From Atkinsonella hypoxylon (lineage: Eukaryota > Ascomycota > Sordariomycetes > Hypocreales > Clavicipitaceae), in the NCBI GenBank assembly GCA_000729835.1, contig JFHB01000081.1:62001-126000 (forward strand): a stretch of 64,000 bases of DNA, read 5' to 3'. Of the stretch, positions 11,382 through 22,220 are shown piece after piece (positions within the stretch are counted from its first letter, which is position 1; each line of letters begins with the position of its first letter). A model generated the notes under the pieces. The model searched no databases, was not told the origin of the DNA, and saw nothing but the letters and a program-made list of their open reading frames with translations. The position numbers and the translations under genes are program-made.

Positions 11382-13357
11382 CTAAACCAACTTTTCCGGT
11401 TATTTTGCTATTTGGTCCGCGCGGGTAAGTGATGAAAACAATTCGCGAGCGCCTAGCAGTTGCACAAACTTGACTTGCTTGGGTTGTCCCGAAAAGCTCT
11501 TTTTCGTGTTTTGTTTGGCAGCTGGGGAGAGTTGCTGCAATCCACCTCGAATCTGAAGAACAAGCAATTTAAAACGAAGAGACACGGGTATCGGGGCCAA
11601 GTTTGACGTTGAGAGGAGACTATATCGTCTCCCCCTGTCCACCGAAAGAGATAAGATTCTGGCCGGAATACTGTCTAGCGAAGCTCTCTGATAGATCGAC
11701 AATCGTAAAATGCAGGAGAGATTTTGCGACAGCCTCGGCAAAAGACACTACACTACACTCTCACCATGGAGCCAAGAGCAATGCATGGATGCACGTGAGC
11801 TGGGATACTTTGAAGGCATTGATTTGCGACTGGAACTGATCTCGCCCGTTACCTCGCTTGGGCTGTAGCCTGATATAACTAACTCACTTATAGACAACCT
11901 GGTCCAGTAGTGAGACAGACTCGATAAGGAATAAACTTCATGCGGTGTCGCCGCGGACGACGCGGCATGTGTCATAGTTACCTCCTGTCTATTCGCGACA
12001 CTCTTGCTGGACTGTCAGGCCGGAAGCGAGCGGGTTTGCCAAGCTCGCGAATTGGTATGTTACATGCTATTAATATTATGTCGTGTCTTATTCATTGTCT
12101 ATTACATCATCGCCGAAAGGGCCGCCCACGTATTGATAAATTGCAATATTAGGAACCTTTGAGAGTTGAGTTAAGCTTGGCGCATTCCCTGCCTTTTCAA
12201 GGGATGTGGTTCGTTGAATCTCGCACGTATTGAACTTAACGTCTGGAATTAAAATTGTGTCATGATATCCCTTCCCTTGTTCCGCCGCTGAGGCCTTTCT
12301 GTCTCCCACTTATCTAAGTTTGGACACCACTTCAGGCACCCAAGAAACTGTTTAAGTGTCGACAGGGTTTTTATACTTGGCAAACGTTTGATTGGCCCCA
12401 ACGTCGGTTTAAAACTGGACCAAGCTGTGGTGGGTCTTAGTAGCGTTAGAACGTGGACTCTCCTTAGCCAATAATTTATACTTTGTAGTATCCTGCATTG
12501 GTGTATTGTAGTGTATTACACTATCATAATATCTTCCAGAAAACTTAGAAAGATGTAATTAAATCCAAAAAAAAATTTGCTTCTAAAGTACATCCTAGAT
12601 ACATCTCATTTAATTACTTTTTAGAAAAAAAAAACTTCTTAAATAATACTCTCTCTGTTGTTTCTTACTTTGTACGGAATAGGTGCCACAAGATCCTAGC
12701 AAGTCTAGGATTAAGCGAGCCAATCAAGAGAGCTGCTGTACGCCACTAAGTTCCACAGCTAGGGTCCCAAACGTCGGTTGATCTACTCCGTACAGCACAG
12801 ACTCCAGACTCGTCTTCTAACTGACTTGCTATTAGCGTGATCATGGACACTCGCAGAGGCATTACGCACGGGCCGCTTAAGATCTTTGTCTTCCTTGTCC
12901 TGATGAGCATCCCTTTGGGGACGATAAGGCTTCAGGTACATGGTAGACCATTTTAATTGCTGGCGATTAGGCGCAGCCCGAGTGACCTTAGGTAACCTTT
13001 AAATGCCAGTAGGGTTGTAATGTTCCTCTGTGTAACTCGGACTGTTATCAGTACTTATATTATAGTATAACTTAGTAGTAAAGGAGATATACCTTCTACA
13101 GCGATGAATTAGATTCGACCGAGCCCTGTCGCCTTTGTACCTGGAGCCTTATCGTCCCCAGGGGGATATGATGATAACATTAACAGGTATAATTTGTCCT
13201 TTTGAGCTGCCTAAAAGCAGTTGCACGTCTTCGTTTTAGCCGGCAGGGGGTCAATCATCATGTATAAGAGCGTGGCCATCGCCTCTCCTCAGATCATGTT
13301 TGGAACGCGTTGGGACTATCTGCCATTTTCAGGCAATTTTCGTAGCTGCAATCAATA
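11382..13357. other. Intergenic; no supported gene
   Basis: Open frames at 11400-11741 (minus) and 12088-12309 (minus) look like chance. The DNA from about 12,470 to 12,680 is AT-rich with A runs. A 31-codon ATG frame at 12843 (MDTRRGITHG, then a hydrophobic stretch) ends at a GT and could be an exon, but no continuation was found. A TATAAG box lies at 13263-13268, about 90 nt before the next start. Confidence 0.4.
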
Positions 13358-14675
13358 ATGGGAGAGTTTTTCAATCCAGGTCGAGAGTCCATGCTGTTTT
13401 CGCCCTTGACGATTGCAAACGGCAAAATTGAGTTAAAACATCGCATTGTTCATGCGCCTTTGACTCGCAACCGAGGAACTCCTCTAAATCCAAATTCGAC
13501 ACCAGAAAAGCCTAATAGAATCTGGATTCCAAACGAGCATATAGTCGAGTATTATAGTCAGCGCGCTACTGCAGGTGGACTAATCATTTCGGAGGGTCTT
13601 CCGCCTTCATTAGAGGTAAAAAAGAACCAAAAAAAGAAAAAAAAAAAAAAAAATCCCTGCCGGACTCGCCGAAAGTCCTTGATGCGCACCTTGGCTGACA
13701 AATCCACAGGGTAATGGAATGCCCGGCGTACCTGGCTTGTTTCTCCAAGAGCAAGTCAACGGCTGGAAGAAGGTAGTCGAAGCCGTCCATGCTAAAGATG
13801 GATACATATACGCACAGCTATGGCATTCTGGCCGGGTCAACATTCCACAGCTGACAGGAGGCCCTATAATGGCTCCATCAAGTCTTCCTTGGGATGATGA
13901 AAATGAGTATTACATTTATCCTCCGCCGCATTCGTCCACGCCCGTAAAGCTTTCTGAGAACCTACCTCGCGAGATGACTCAAGCCGACATCGACAGAACG
14001 ATCGATGACTTCTGCAAATCTGCGGCCATGGCGATGGCCGCTGGTTTTGACGGCGTCGAGCTCCACGCTGGCAATGGTTATCTGCCAGAGCAGTTCCTAA
14101 GTTCAAACTCAAACCAACGTGCCGATGCATATGGTGGATCAGTAGAGAAGCGTTGCAAGTTTGTAATCGATCTTATGGAGAGACTTGCCAAGACAGTGGG
14201 AATGGATAATTTGGCCATCCGCCTGACACCGTTTGGACTGTTCAATCAAGCCCGTAGCGAGCAACGAGTCGAGACCTGGGCTCATCTATGCCGCGAGCTT
14301 AAAGCACGATTCCCCAGGCTCTCCTACGTGAGTTTTGTGGAGCCACGATTCGAACAAATATTTTCGGAAGCAGAGAAGCAGAAGTTTCTTGACAAATGGG
14401 GCCTGTCAACCGTGGATCTCGCCATGTTCCGAGAAATCTGGGGGGACACACCCTTCCTGTCGGCCGGTGGATTCGACGATACAAACTCGTGGGGGGTGAT
14501 TGAATCTGGCAAGTACGACGGCTTGCTTTATGGTCGTTACTTTATCAGCAATCCCGATCTCGTGGATAGACTCCGCAACGGGTTGCCACTCGCGCATTAC
14601 GATAGGACTCGATTTTACGGACCATTTGAGGATCCTACGATTAGGTATACTGATTATCCGAGGTTGGTAGTATAA
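13358..14675 (+). CDS. NADH:flavin oxidoreductase, Old Yellow Enzyme family
   Basis: Two exons, 13358-13615 and 13710-14675, give 407 residues. The 94 nt intron (GTAAAA...CCACAG) contains a long A-rich tract and is phase 0. It joins PPSLE to GNGMPGVPG. The product is a TIM-barrel FMN enzyme that reduces activated C=C bonds with NAD(P)H. Visible landmarks are APLTRNR near residue 38, AQLWHSGR at about 121-128, the substrate-binding His/Asn pair in HAGN (about 205 and 208) followed by Tyr210 as the likely proton donor, [18 protein letters not shown], and the FMN-phosphate region [17 protein letters not shown]. The length matches the family. No secondary-metabolite partners flank it, so xenobiotic or general enal reduction is as likely as a dedicated biosynthetic role. 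It is cytosolic, with no targeting signal. Confidence 0.93.
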
Positions 14676-15294
14676 ACACAATTATAGCTATTGGTAATTC
14701 GACGTACGGTAGTGAAGACTGAGTTATTTGTAACCGAGATTGAATCATCAGTGTAGAATGAATACGATAACAAGATCGATATGTAGCTTTTCCACTAATG
14801 GGAGAACTTGTAGCACAGCCGGGTGGCAATTACGACAGGTGTTGCAGAGTACTCGTGTTGACGTACAAGTGTAATAATCCTGCGCAACGCCGAGAAAGTC
14901 CTCACACATGCAGACAGCTCACGGACTATGTTCATCAATCACAGCCATGGCTTTCCTTTCTCATCGTCATCGGCCTTTATCTCACTAAAGGAGGCTGCGC
15001 GCTAAAGTCGCCAAGGCCACACTGAGAGAGGTCCCTGTACTTATTCTATTTAGTAGTATAATGTTCTGAGCTGTAAATTCAGAGTAACTACAACTACATA
15101 TAACTTATAGCAGACTGATGGACCACAAGGTACGGAATATTGATAAGACCTATCTTATCAGCTCCCTAGGCGAAAGACACGACTTTTGACGCGGACCTCC
15201 GTACCCAGGTCGAGTCCACTTTGTCTGGGCCGGGCTTGACCGCCGTGCAGGTCTCCCCTCCGAATCCAGGGCACGCATGCGGCTGAGGACTCGT
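14676..15294. other. Intergenic; no supported gene
   Basis: Spacer between two convergent genes. A 75-codon plus frame at 14798 is not protein-like. Nothing else seen. Confidence 0.5.
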
Positions 15295-15630
15295 TCAGTT
15301 TTCTACAACACTTTGCACCTCCCACACCCCATCCTTACAGTCCAAGTCTCTAAATGCCCCCGTTTGCCCAGCTGGGCAATGAGCCAGGAACCCGAAAAAC
15401 CCGCTGCACCCTATTGCAACTGTTGAGTCAACCGCTCCAGCTCGAAGTATAATACGGCTCTGCTTATGAACAACTGTAGTACCAGAGTCTCCGCAGAAGT
15501 ATACATTGTGGGGTTTTAACACGCAGTTTGGTACAACTTTATAGTTATCTGTGCCACTAAATGTTTCCAAATCGCATTGACTTTGGGCAAAGACGGTGGC
15601 GGGTAGAATAAATAAGGCGAGGATATGCAT
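15295..15630 (-). CDS. Small cysteine-rich secreted protein, 111 residues
   Basis: Intronless, ATG at 15630. Residues 1-15 (MHILALFILPATVFA) are a clear signal peptide, with cleavage expected before QSQC. The mature part of about 96 residues has exactly six cysteines, at 19, 36, 46, 75, 85 and 98, enough for three disulfides. There is no membrane segment, repeat or known motif. This is the usual profile of a fungal effector-like or host/surface-interaction protein, but no function can be read from the sequence. The gene sits at the edge of the repeat-rich block beginning near 15,960, a common setting for such genes. I do not recognise a family. Confidence 0.75.
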   Translation of the reverse strand: MHILALFILPATVFAQSQCDLETFSGTDNYKVVPNCVLKPHNVYFCGDSGTTVVHKQSRIILRAGAVDSTVAIGCSGFFGFLAHCPAGQTGAFRDLDCKDGVWEVQSVVEN

Positions 15631-15980
15631 CTTAGGTGGCTAGCTCGGCAGCTTAACGAATAACGGAACCAGGGGTAGCTTCTAAGTTATTTTGTTAGAA
15701 GATGTATACTGTGCTGCCCTGTGGGAACGTGACCGCCTACGTCTTTCGGTGCGTAGAGGAACGGACGCTTACTGTATGTAGTATGTGTGTTGTAGACCGG
15801 ATTCTCTTGTAATGGGTGAATCTAACGGCGGAGCAGTCGGATTCGACGCAACGTTAAAGAGGCGCAAATATACGTGACACAGGTTCTTGTGGGAGCTAAT
15901 GGTAGAATATGTGTAAGATAGATTGATGGATGATGATGCATCGAGCTGCTTGATGCTTGCTGCGGACTATATATATATAT

Positions 15981-16163
15981 ACAATACATCCTTCTTGAAT
16001 TTTGCATCGGCGACATGACAGGGTGGAAGGAGCTTATCAACGGTTAGTTCGGAGATGTACACGTAATTTATGGTGTAGAGAGTAACTTGCAATTAAAGGA
16101 GAATTATGTGAAAAGAAATGTATCTTGTAGTGGCGTTTTATACCCGGTATATCCAGGCAGTGA
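15981..16163 (+). repeat. Dispersed repeat family, copy 1
   Basis: Unit beginning ACAATACATCCTTCTT, then CATCGGCGAC, CTTATCAACGGTTAG, GTGTAGAG and TTGTAGTGGCG. From 16006 it is followed by copy 2 with a period of 158 bases. The two copies differ almost only by transitions (for example GGTTAGTTCGG versus GGTTAGCTCGG, GTGAAAAG versus GTAAAAAG). It carries no coding capacity. Confidence 0.75.
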
Positions 16164-16310
16164 ATCGGCGACATAACAGGGTGGAAGAAGCTTATCAACG
16201 GTTAGCTCGGAGATGTACACGTAATTTATAGTGTAGAGAGTAACTTGCAATTAAAGGAAAATTATGTAAAAAGAAATGTATCTTGTAGTGGCGTTTCATA
16301 CCCGGTATAT
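16164..16310 (+). repeat. Dispersed repeat family, copy 2 (tandem)
   Basis: Tandem partner of copy 1, aligned base for base from 16006 (copy 1) and 16164 (copy 2) through CCCGGTATAT at 16301-16310. Confidence 0.8.
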
Positions 16311-16939
16311 TTACATATCAAGTTATAGCTCCAGCCCTCTCACAAAGAAAATATAATCTGTTGTCTTACCTACTTTATTAATCCCTCTATAGCCTGCACC
16401 TAGGCTTGCTCTGAAAAATGCCTGTTTATGCAATGCAGTGGGCGTTACCTCACGGGCCTGTTGCGAGGTTGTAAGGCAATAAGGAAATTAATAAAATTAA
16501 CGAATGGTATTCCGTATTCCGTACAGCTGCCAGGATTGTGCATATAAATCTAGTCGCGGGGCGGGGCGTAGCTCTATTAGCTTAGTGGGTCGCAGCTCCG
16601 AACATCATTGCCCTGTGTCGCAAAAATTGCGACGTGGCCACGCCACACTAAATATCCGGTTAGACCCCCCTACAGATCTTCAGGCCTAAATATAACCCTA
16701 TGATTTTGCAGAGACACGAGCCTCTTTATATAGCGAGCAGGTTTCCCTCTAACAGCTGCAATCAGCTTGCTAATACGTATGGCTCTAGATAAAGCGTTAC
16801 ATCAACTTAAAATATTCTCTCAACTGTCTAAGTGGAGAGGTGTTATATAAAGCTATTACAAGCGCTAAGAATAGGATTACTTAAGGCATTTAATGCATTC
16901 TATGCCCTATAGGCTAGAAGCTGCTAGGGAGGCACAAGG

Positions 16940-17091
16940 TAGATATATAGAGTATTAAACGCTACTAAAAGATATATTCCTTTGTATGTAATTTTCCCTA
17001 GATTGAAAGTCACTTCTAGCTCTACACTATAACTTACGTATTTCTGAGCTGACCGTTGATAGGCTCCTTCCCCCCTTTTAGGTCGCCGATG
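16940..17091 (-). repeat. Dispersed repeat family, inverted copy
   Basis: Read on the minus strand this gives ATCGGCGACCTAA, CCTATCAACGGTCAGCTCAG, GTTATAGTGTAGAGCT, GAAAATTAC and TTTTAGTAGCG, matching copies 1, 2 and most closely the copy at 17,629. It is diverged, mostly by transitions. Confidence 0.7.
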
Positions 17092-17239
17092 GAAAATTAA
17101 AGGAGAATGTATTAACTATACGGGGCACAATTCTAGATGCTCACCCGGCCAACTAGAATTGAACCATAGCTAGTTAGGAGGTCTAGTCCCCCTACTAACT
17201 AGTACTGTAGTTGCCTTATTTAGGTAGTAAGTAAACTGC

Positions 17240-17574
17240 CATAGAGCAGCCAGTGCGAGCCCAATCCTTGTGTGAGTGCCCTCTCGTGTGCGTGCTGGGA
17301 AAGCAGATCAATTATGGCGCGGCGTCCTCGGGATGTACGCGATGGAAGGGTTCTCCGACGATTCCGACGGGGAACTCGTGGGAAGGGGTTGCGCGCCCTG
17401 CGTGCGCGCTCATCGAGGATTGCAGCTAGAACCCACGCCTCTTTGCCCGAAATCCTGAAGCTCCGACGTTACTTCCTCCGCATGGAAACACTCGCTCGCC
17501 TTGGTCAGTCATAGAGCAGCCCTATCGAGATGCTTGCGCGCCAAGTGCAATGTGGGTGCGAGCCCAATCCTTGT
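17240..17574 (+). repeat. Duplicated short blocks flanking about 240 bp
   Basis: CATAGAGCAGCC occurs at 17240-17251 and 17510-17521, and GTGCGAGCCCAATCCTTGT at 17253-17271 and 17556-17574. The enclosed DNA has a 60-codon frame (from 17276) with acidic and Cys/His words that may be a coding relic, but it is interrupted. Confidence 0.6.
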
Positions 17575-17628
17575 CGCCATTCCCGTTACGACAAAAGGAT
17601 ACGTATTGTACAAGTCGCAAGACCTAGT

Positions 17629-17785
17629 ACAATACATCCTTCTTTAATTTTGCATCGGTGACCTAACAGAGGAGGAGGCGCCTATCAACAGTTAGCTCAG
17701 AAGTGCGGGAGTTATAGTGTAGAGCTGGAAGTAACTTTCAATTCAAGGAAAATTGTATAAGAAGGAACATATTTTTTAGTGGCCG
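17629..17785 (+). repeat. Dispersed repeat family, copy 4
   Basis: Starts with the same ACAATACATCCTTCTT as copy 1, then CATCGGTGACCTAACAG, CCTATCAACAGTTAGCTCAG, TAGTGTAGAGCT, GGAAAATTGTATAAG and TTTTTTAGTGGC. It is closest to the inverted copy at 16,940-17,091. Confidence 0.7.
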
Positions 17786-18948
17786 TGCAGCGGGGTCGCA
17801 AAGTGGAGTCACGTGGTGGCCTCTAGCTCCACAACAACCCTTATTTACGGATAGCTAACAGCAGCCTAGGCAACAAGCCGGTCTTCTTGTACGAACGCAC
17901 GACGACCCACCAAATTGTCCGTAACAGTTACAATGTATTTAAGAAGTATAGGAGGTTTTTGATCTCACTAGGGCAACTTAGTAAGGTTTTCCTCCTGCGG
18001 ATTAAAGACGCAGAGGTACTAGTCAACTTAAATCACAATCTTTATTCCTGTCACGTGTCAAGTCACGTGAGGCGGAGGATATCGTGCCCTCGCGGGCGCA
18101 CAATGGACATCAATTGCAGCGTCCGAACCTGCGCCATTGAATCGTGCCGTAACATTATAACTTTATAAGTCATAGAGTTTAAGCTCTTGTTCTTGTTTCT
18201 CTCTCCTATATCTTCCCTACACCTCTCTTCGTTAGACCCTACTGTAGCTATCGCAGAGAGACCTATGAAGATCATCGTATTCACTCGTTTCCATCGATTT
18301 CATCGCTGTGTATGTCCCATGACATAGTAGCTTCATGTGTATTGTCGTCATGAAGGCTGACACGCACCGTCTGCCATTTGTCAATACTTATAATGATAAG
18401 TTCGAATCAATGTTTCATTTGGAGTTGTCATGACGGCAGCATGCCAAATGTTTCTTTCCGCGATATCAGAGTCGGCATTTTCTGTCGGGAGCACCAAGGA
18501 GAGTATTCCTCAGCAATCGATAACTCATGTTACTAGGGTTCACGACACAATACCTCTGAAAACATCATGCCATATCCACGACATCACGGTGGTATCCCCC
18601 ACATAATCAGCACATGATCACATGTGAGGGCCGATAGCCCACTTCGACAGCAGAAATGCACCAGTGACCAACTGCACTTACATTATCGAGAACCATTCGC
18701 TGATCGGCAAAGTTCGCCACCCAGGTCCATTTAGTCTTGCCATGTTGCAGTCCTCCTGGTACCTCAGAATAGAACTTCTTTTATGAAGTGGATGAAATGG
18801 TGGGTATCAGTCACAGACTCGTATCATTGACGTAAGGACGACACAGTGTCATCAGCCGACCTACATAATCATAACCGGGCACGCTGACACCATGGCCGGT
18901 AGGGCACTTGGATCGAAGGTCTGGAGTGCTAACAAGGCTCTCTCTATA

Positions 18949-19388
18949 TTAGCCCGAAGGTTGATCCCTAGCAGCAAGATTGTGACTATCACTTTCTTTC
19001 ATTGCGCCCAAGCGTGCGGAAGGATCCAGAAAGTGGCGAAATAGGAGCCACAGATTCATGTTGTCAAGTTTGAGTCCCAGCATAGTGGGCATGTCCTCTG
19101 AAGGACTGGAATAGGTTGTGAAAAGGCGTACGGCCATTGGGCATGCATGACACGCTTCTGCTCTATGCATTGATGGCGAGGCAGCCACCTCGGCCACTTT
19201 GAGTAGCAACTCAGGTGCCGAGGTTGGATAGACACATTAGGCTAAGCACATCATTCGTGGATACCTAATGAGTTCAAACGACGTTGGACATGTGTGTCCG
19301 CGTAACCTATTGGCAGAATTCCATGCGGAAATTCGTCATCAGTAACCTCGGCCACGCGTCCACTGCCACAGAAATCATCTTTTGACAT
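18949..19388 (-). CDS. Possible two-exon hypothetical protein, 123 residues
   Basis: Weak candidate. Exon 1 is 19388-19265 (ATG in a CACCATG context after a pyrimidine-rich leader; MSKDDFCGSGRVAEVTDDEF). Exon 2 is 19196-18949 and ends at a stop. Joining them needs an intron with donor GTATCC and an AAAG acceptor, the same unusual acceptor seen in better-supported genes of this window. The frame stays open for 82 codons in exon 2. No family, signal peptide or domain is recognised, and the region is otherwise gene-poor. It may be a chance pair of frames. Confidence 0.28.
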
Positions 19389-20053
19389 GGTGAGTATGGT
19401 GAGTGTCGGGAGTCTTTTCAAAAAAGAATTTGAAAAAAAGGTTGGAAATATTGGATAGAAAGCGCAACGGCTGATTAGCAGGGAATCGGTGCCCGGAAGG
19501 GCTGTTCTTCGCGTCCGGCTTTTATCCGCCTTGTCGTGGAAGGCTCTAGTGAGACCCGGAACGTACCCCTCCCTATACAAAACCAGCCAGCCAAAAGCAC
19601 AACTCCAAGCAAGCCGGTCCAACAATGTACACAGTTTTACACAGTATGTGCACATGTCGATGATCCAGCTTTTGCGCGCCAGCTCTAGAGAAAAGAACGG
19701 TGCGAAAGTCGAGATTGCCTTGGCCATTACGAAGTACTCGCGACCCCATGGGGGGGGGAGGGACGACTGACGACATGCGGCCTTGCTAACCAACCACCCC
19801 TTGACGACAAGACTGAAAATTCCATCAAATGGGCAAAAAGAGGCCCTTGTAGCCTGATCAGTCGAATGATCGAATGACCCGTGGGAAAGGGGTGTTTTTC
19901 TTGCAAGACGTCGGCCGGGTCTCGCCTGTTCCCCCTTCCCAATCGGGTAAAAATGGCGAGTCTAGGCAGGGTCCGTCTCCGTCTGCACGCGGGCCACGAA
20001 CCATTAAGCCCGCAAATGAAAACGTTGTGGCGCCAGCGCAGCGAATGGGGAAA

Positions 20054-20099
20054 CGAGCAGCCCACGAGCAGCCCACGAGCAGCCCACGAGCAGCCCACG
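20054..20099. repeat. 11 bp minisatellite
   Basis: Four head-to-tail copies of GAGCAGCCCAC (period 11) lie about 380 bases upstream of the start codon at 20478. The period is not a multiple of three, which argues against a coding repeat. Confidence 0.8.
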
Positions 20100-20477
20100 T
20101 CATGCGCCGCCTCATCCACAGCGTTTCACATGCTTCAAGTTTTTTGGGGAGACGAGACATGTGATGGCCTCGTGAGCAGTCTAGCTATTGTACAAATAGC
20201 CTCAAGGAAGAAGAGGTGAGCTTTCGGTCCGCTTTCTCTTATTGTACTTGTACTATGCAACCTCCGTTTTATTTAGATCGTTTGACTTTGCGGCCTAAAC
20301 AACGACTACCTACGCAGCGCGATCCATCTTTCGTACTATTCCGTACATTGGTACGCCTACGTGACAACTTCTGCACCACTCCAATACCACACCTGTTGAA
20401 CCGCGAAAGAAAAAAAAAAATCAACAAAAATCAATAAAAAAGACAAAGAAAGAAAAGAAAGAAACCACGACTGCGCG

Positions 20478-21533
20478 ATGAGTTCCGGCTCAACTCAGCC
20501 TAATTCGAAGGACTCGATCAAGTCCACGTGGCGCGGCAAGCGTCGTTCCGAATGGAATGTATTCCACTGGTTCTACGAGCTCTTCGCCCTGCACCCAAGC
20601 GACTTGAACAGAGATGTGCCTGTGCACCCAAAGTCCGATCGGGTCCCGTACCTAAATGACTTTTACCAGCATCGCTTCATCCTGGTGCATGCGTTCATCC
20701 CCATCATCCTGCACCACCTATACGTCACGTACACCGGTCGGAATTTCACCCCCTGGCAAGCCGTTCTGTTCTACAGCGCATTCTTCAAGCTCAACGCCAT
20801 CCGAGAGCTCAACATCCTGCGCGAGCTAGGCCACAAGACGGGCTTCCTCGACGGCGACGTCCACGAGCGCGACGGCGTTCCTGACGTCGGCGTCTTCAAG
20901 GTCGCCAAGGCTCTAGTGGCGACCTCGACGTTTCGACCTATCTTCACCATCTTCCTCTCGTACAGCGTCTCCAAGCCGCCGTCCACCATGAACTTTCCCA
21001 TGCTCTTCCTGGAAACCGGCCTCTATGGCATCATCCTCGACTTCTGGTTCTATTGGTACCACAGGTTGATGCATGACGTCTCCGGCCTGTGGAAGTTCCA
21101 CCGCACGCACCATCTAACGAAGCATCCGAACCCTCTGTTGACCCTCTACGCCGATACCGAGCAGGAGATCTTCGACATCGCCGGCATCCCGCTCCTCACC
21201 TACTTTACCATGAAACTAATGGGCTTCCCTATGGGCTTCTATGAGTGGTGGGTGTGCCACCAGTACATTGTGTTCGCCGAACTCGCCGGCCACAGCGGTC
21301 TGCGCATTGTCGCCACGCCGCCTAACCCCTTCAACTGGTTCCTGCGGCTCGTGGGCGCCGAGCTCATCATCGAGGACCACGACTTGCACCACCGCAAGGG
21401 CTGGAAGAAGAGCGGCAACTACGGCAAGCAGACGAGGCTTTGGGACCGGATCTTTGGGACCTGCCGCGAGCGCATCGAGTGCAACGAGAGCAACGTGGAC
21501 TTTGACAACTTGATTACGCTACCGATTTTCTGA
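20478..21533 (+). CDS. Fatty acid hydroxylase / sterol desaturase superfamily protein
   Basis: Intronless, 351 residues, ATG at 20478. This is an integral membrane di-iron oxygenase of the ERG3/ERG25-like superfamily, expected in the ER. The three histidine clusters that hold the irons are present: HRLMH (195-199), HRTHH (208-212) and HDLHH (301-305). An extra conserved His lies in ELAGHSG at about 272. Hydrophobic segments lie near residues 64-82, 92-104, 153-170 and 180-194. It is longer than yeast Erg25 and lacks its exact sequence context, so the substrate (sterol, fatty acid or another lipid) cannot be assigned. A minisatellite lies about 380 bases upstream and a long TG repeat follows the stop codon, probably within the 3' UTR. 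Confidence 0.88.
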   Translation: MSSGSTQPNSKDSIKSTWRGKRRSEWNVFHWFYELFALHPSDLNRDVPVHPKSDRVPYLNDFYQHRFILVHAFIPIILHHLYVTYTGRNFTPWQAVLFYSAFFKLNAIRELNILRELGHKTGFLDGDVHERDGVPDVGVFKVAKALVATSTFRPIFTIFLSYSVSKPPSTMNFPMLFLETGLYGIILDFWFYWYHRLMHDVSGLWKFHRTHHLTKHPNPLLTLYADTEQEIFDIAGIPLLTYFTMKLMGFPMGFYEWWVCHQYIVFAELAGHSGLRIVATPPNPFNWFLRLVGAELIIEDHDLHHRKGWKKSGNYGKQTRLWDRIFGTCRERIECNESNVDFDNLITLPIF

Positions 21534-21548
21534 TTTTTATTTTATTTT

Positions 21549-21553
<5 letters not shown>

Positions 21554-21592
<39 letters not shown>
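21554..21592. repeat. (TG)n microsatellite
   Basis: About 19 uninterrupted TG dinucleotides starting 20 bases after the stop of the 20478-21533 gene, likely in its 3' UTR. Confidence 0.9.
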
Positions 21593-22220
21593 ACGACTAG
21601 CGGAACGATTTCTGCTTATTACAAAATGGGCATCTTGGCTTCACTAATATATAGTCACGAGGGAACAATAGAGTAGATTGGGGACGTCACGATGTGTCAA
21701 GCACGGGATGGGCGTTTAGAGGATGCAAACATGATTCGAATCAATGTCCCTCGGCGGGCGTCCGTTGTCCATCTCGACCCGATGCGCCGAGTTGTCGAAA
21801 ATGACCAGCGAATGGCGTACTAGATCGGTAGGATTATGAGATGAAAACGTGTAATGTAACCCGCAGTAATGGGCGCTAGTCTAGTCTGGCCTAGAATGAA
21901 ACAATAATGCCTACCTCCTGTATCCAACTTGGGTGATTTAATCGACTAGTTTGGCAGTTTCTCCCGGTCATGGAACATAACCCCCACACGCACATTGCAC
22001 ATCACGGTCCTGCCCGAGCAAGCAATATGTCTAGTCTGGTCTGTCAGGGATTGCAATAGTTACCCTTGCAGAGGGATAGTTAACTAGCCCGTGTCCATTC
22101 TTCCTCCATTCTTCTTCTTACAACTAACAATCTAGGCGTAGCATCGCGTTGAAATGCCTCGTCCCAGTCCATGCCGACAACAACTTCTCACCAGACTCTA
22201 CTTCATACATCCGCGAGCCC
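21593..22220. other. Intergenic; no supported gene
   Basis: Spacer between two convergent genes. Nothing coding or repetitive seen. Confidence 0.5.

Larger units (their letters stand above)
15631..20477. other. Gene-poor, repeat-rich stretch of 4.8 kb
   Basis: It contains the dispersed repeat family (15,980-17,790), the duplicated blocks at 17,240-17,574, a weak two-exon candidate at 18,949-19,388 and a minisatellite at 20,054-20,099, all listed separately. AT-rich DNA dominates 16,320-17,240. The stretch 17,880-18,300 carries TAACA-type words and resembles a decayed LTR, but no pair of ends could be defined. Confidence 0.5.

Noticed and set aside
11400..11741. 113-codon minus frame upstream of the Pth11-like gene, considered as its first exon
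   Set aside because: It is not in register with exon A and ends in a stop before it; no suitable donor was found.
17887..18300. Possible solo LTR
   Set aside because: Words such as CCGTAACA recur, but no matching TG...CA ends or target duplication could be defined.
19389..19793. Upstream 135-codon extension of the 19251-19793 frame
   Set aside because: Low-complexity pyrimidine-rich leader; the ATG at 19388 in a CACCATG context is a better start for any real gene.
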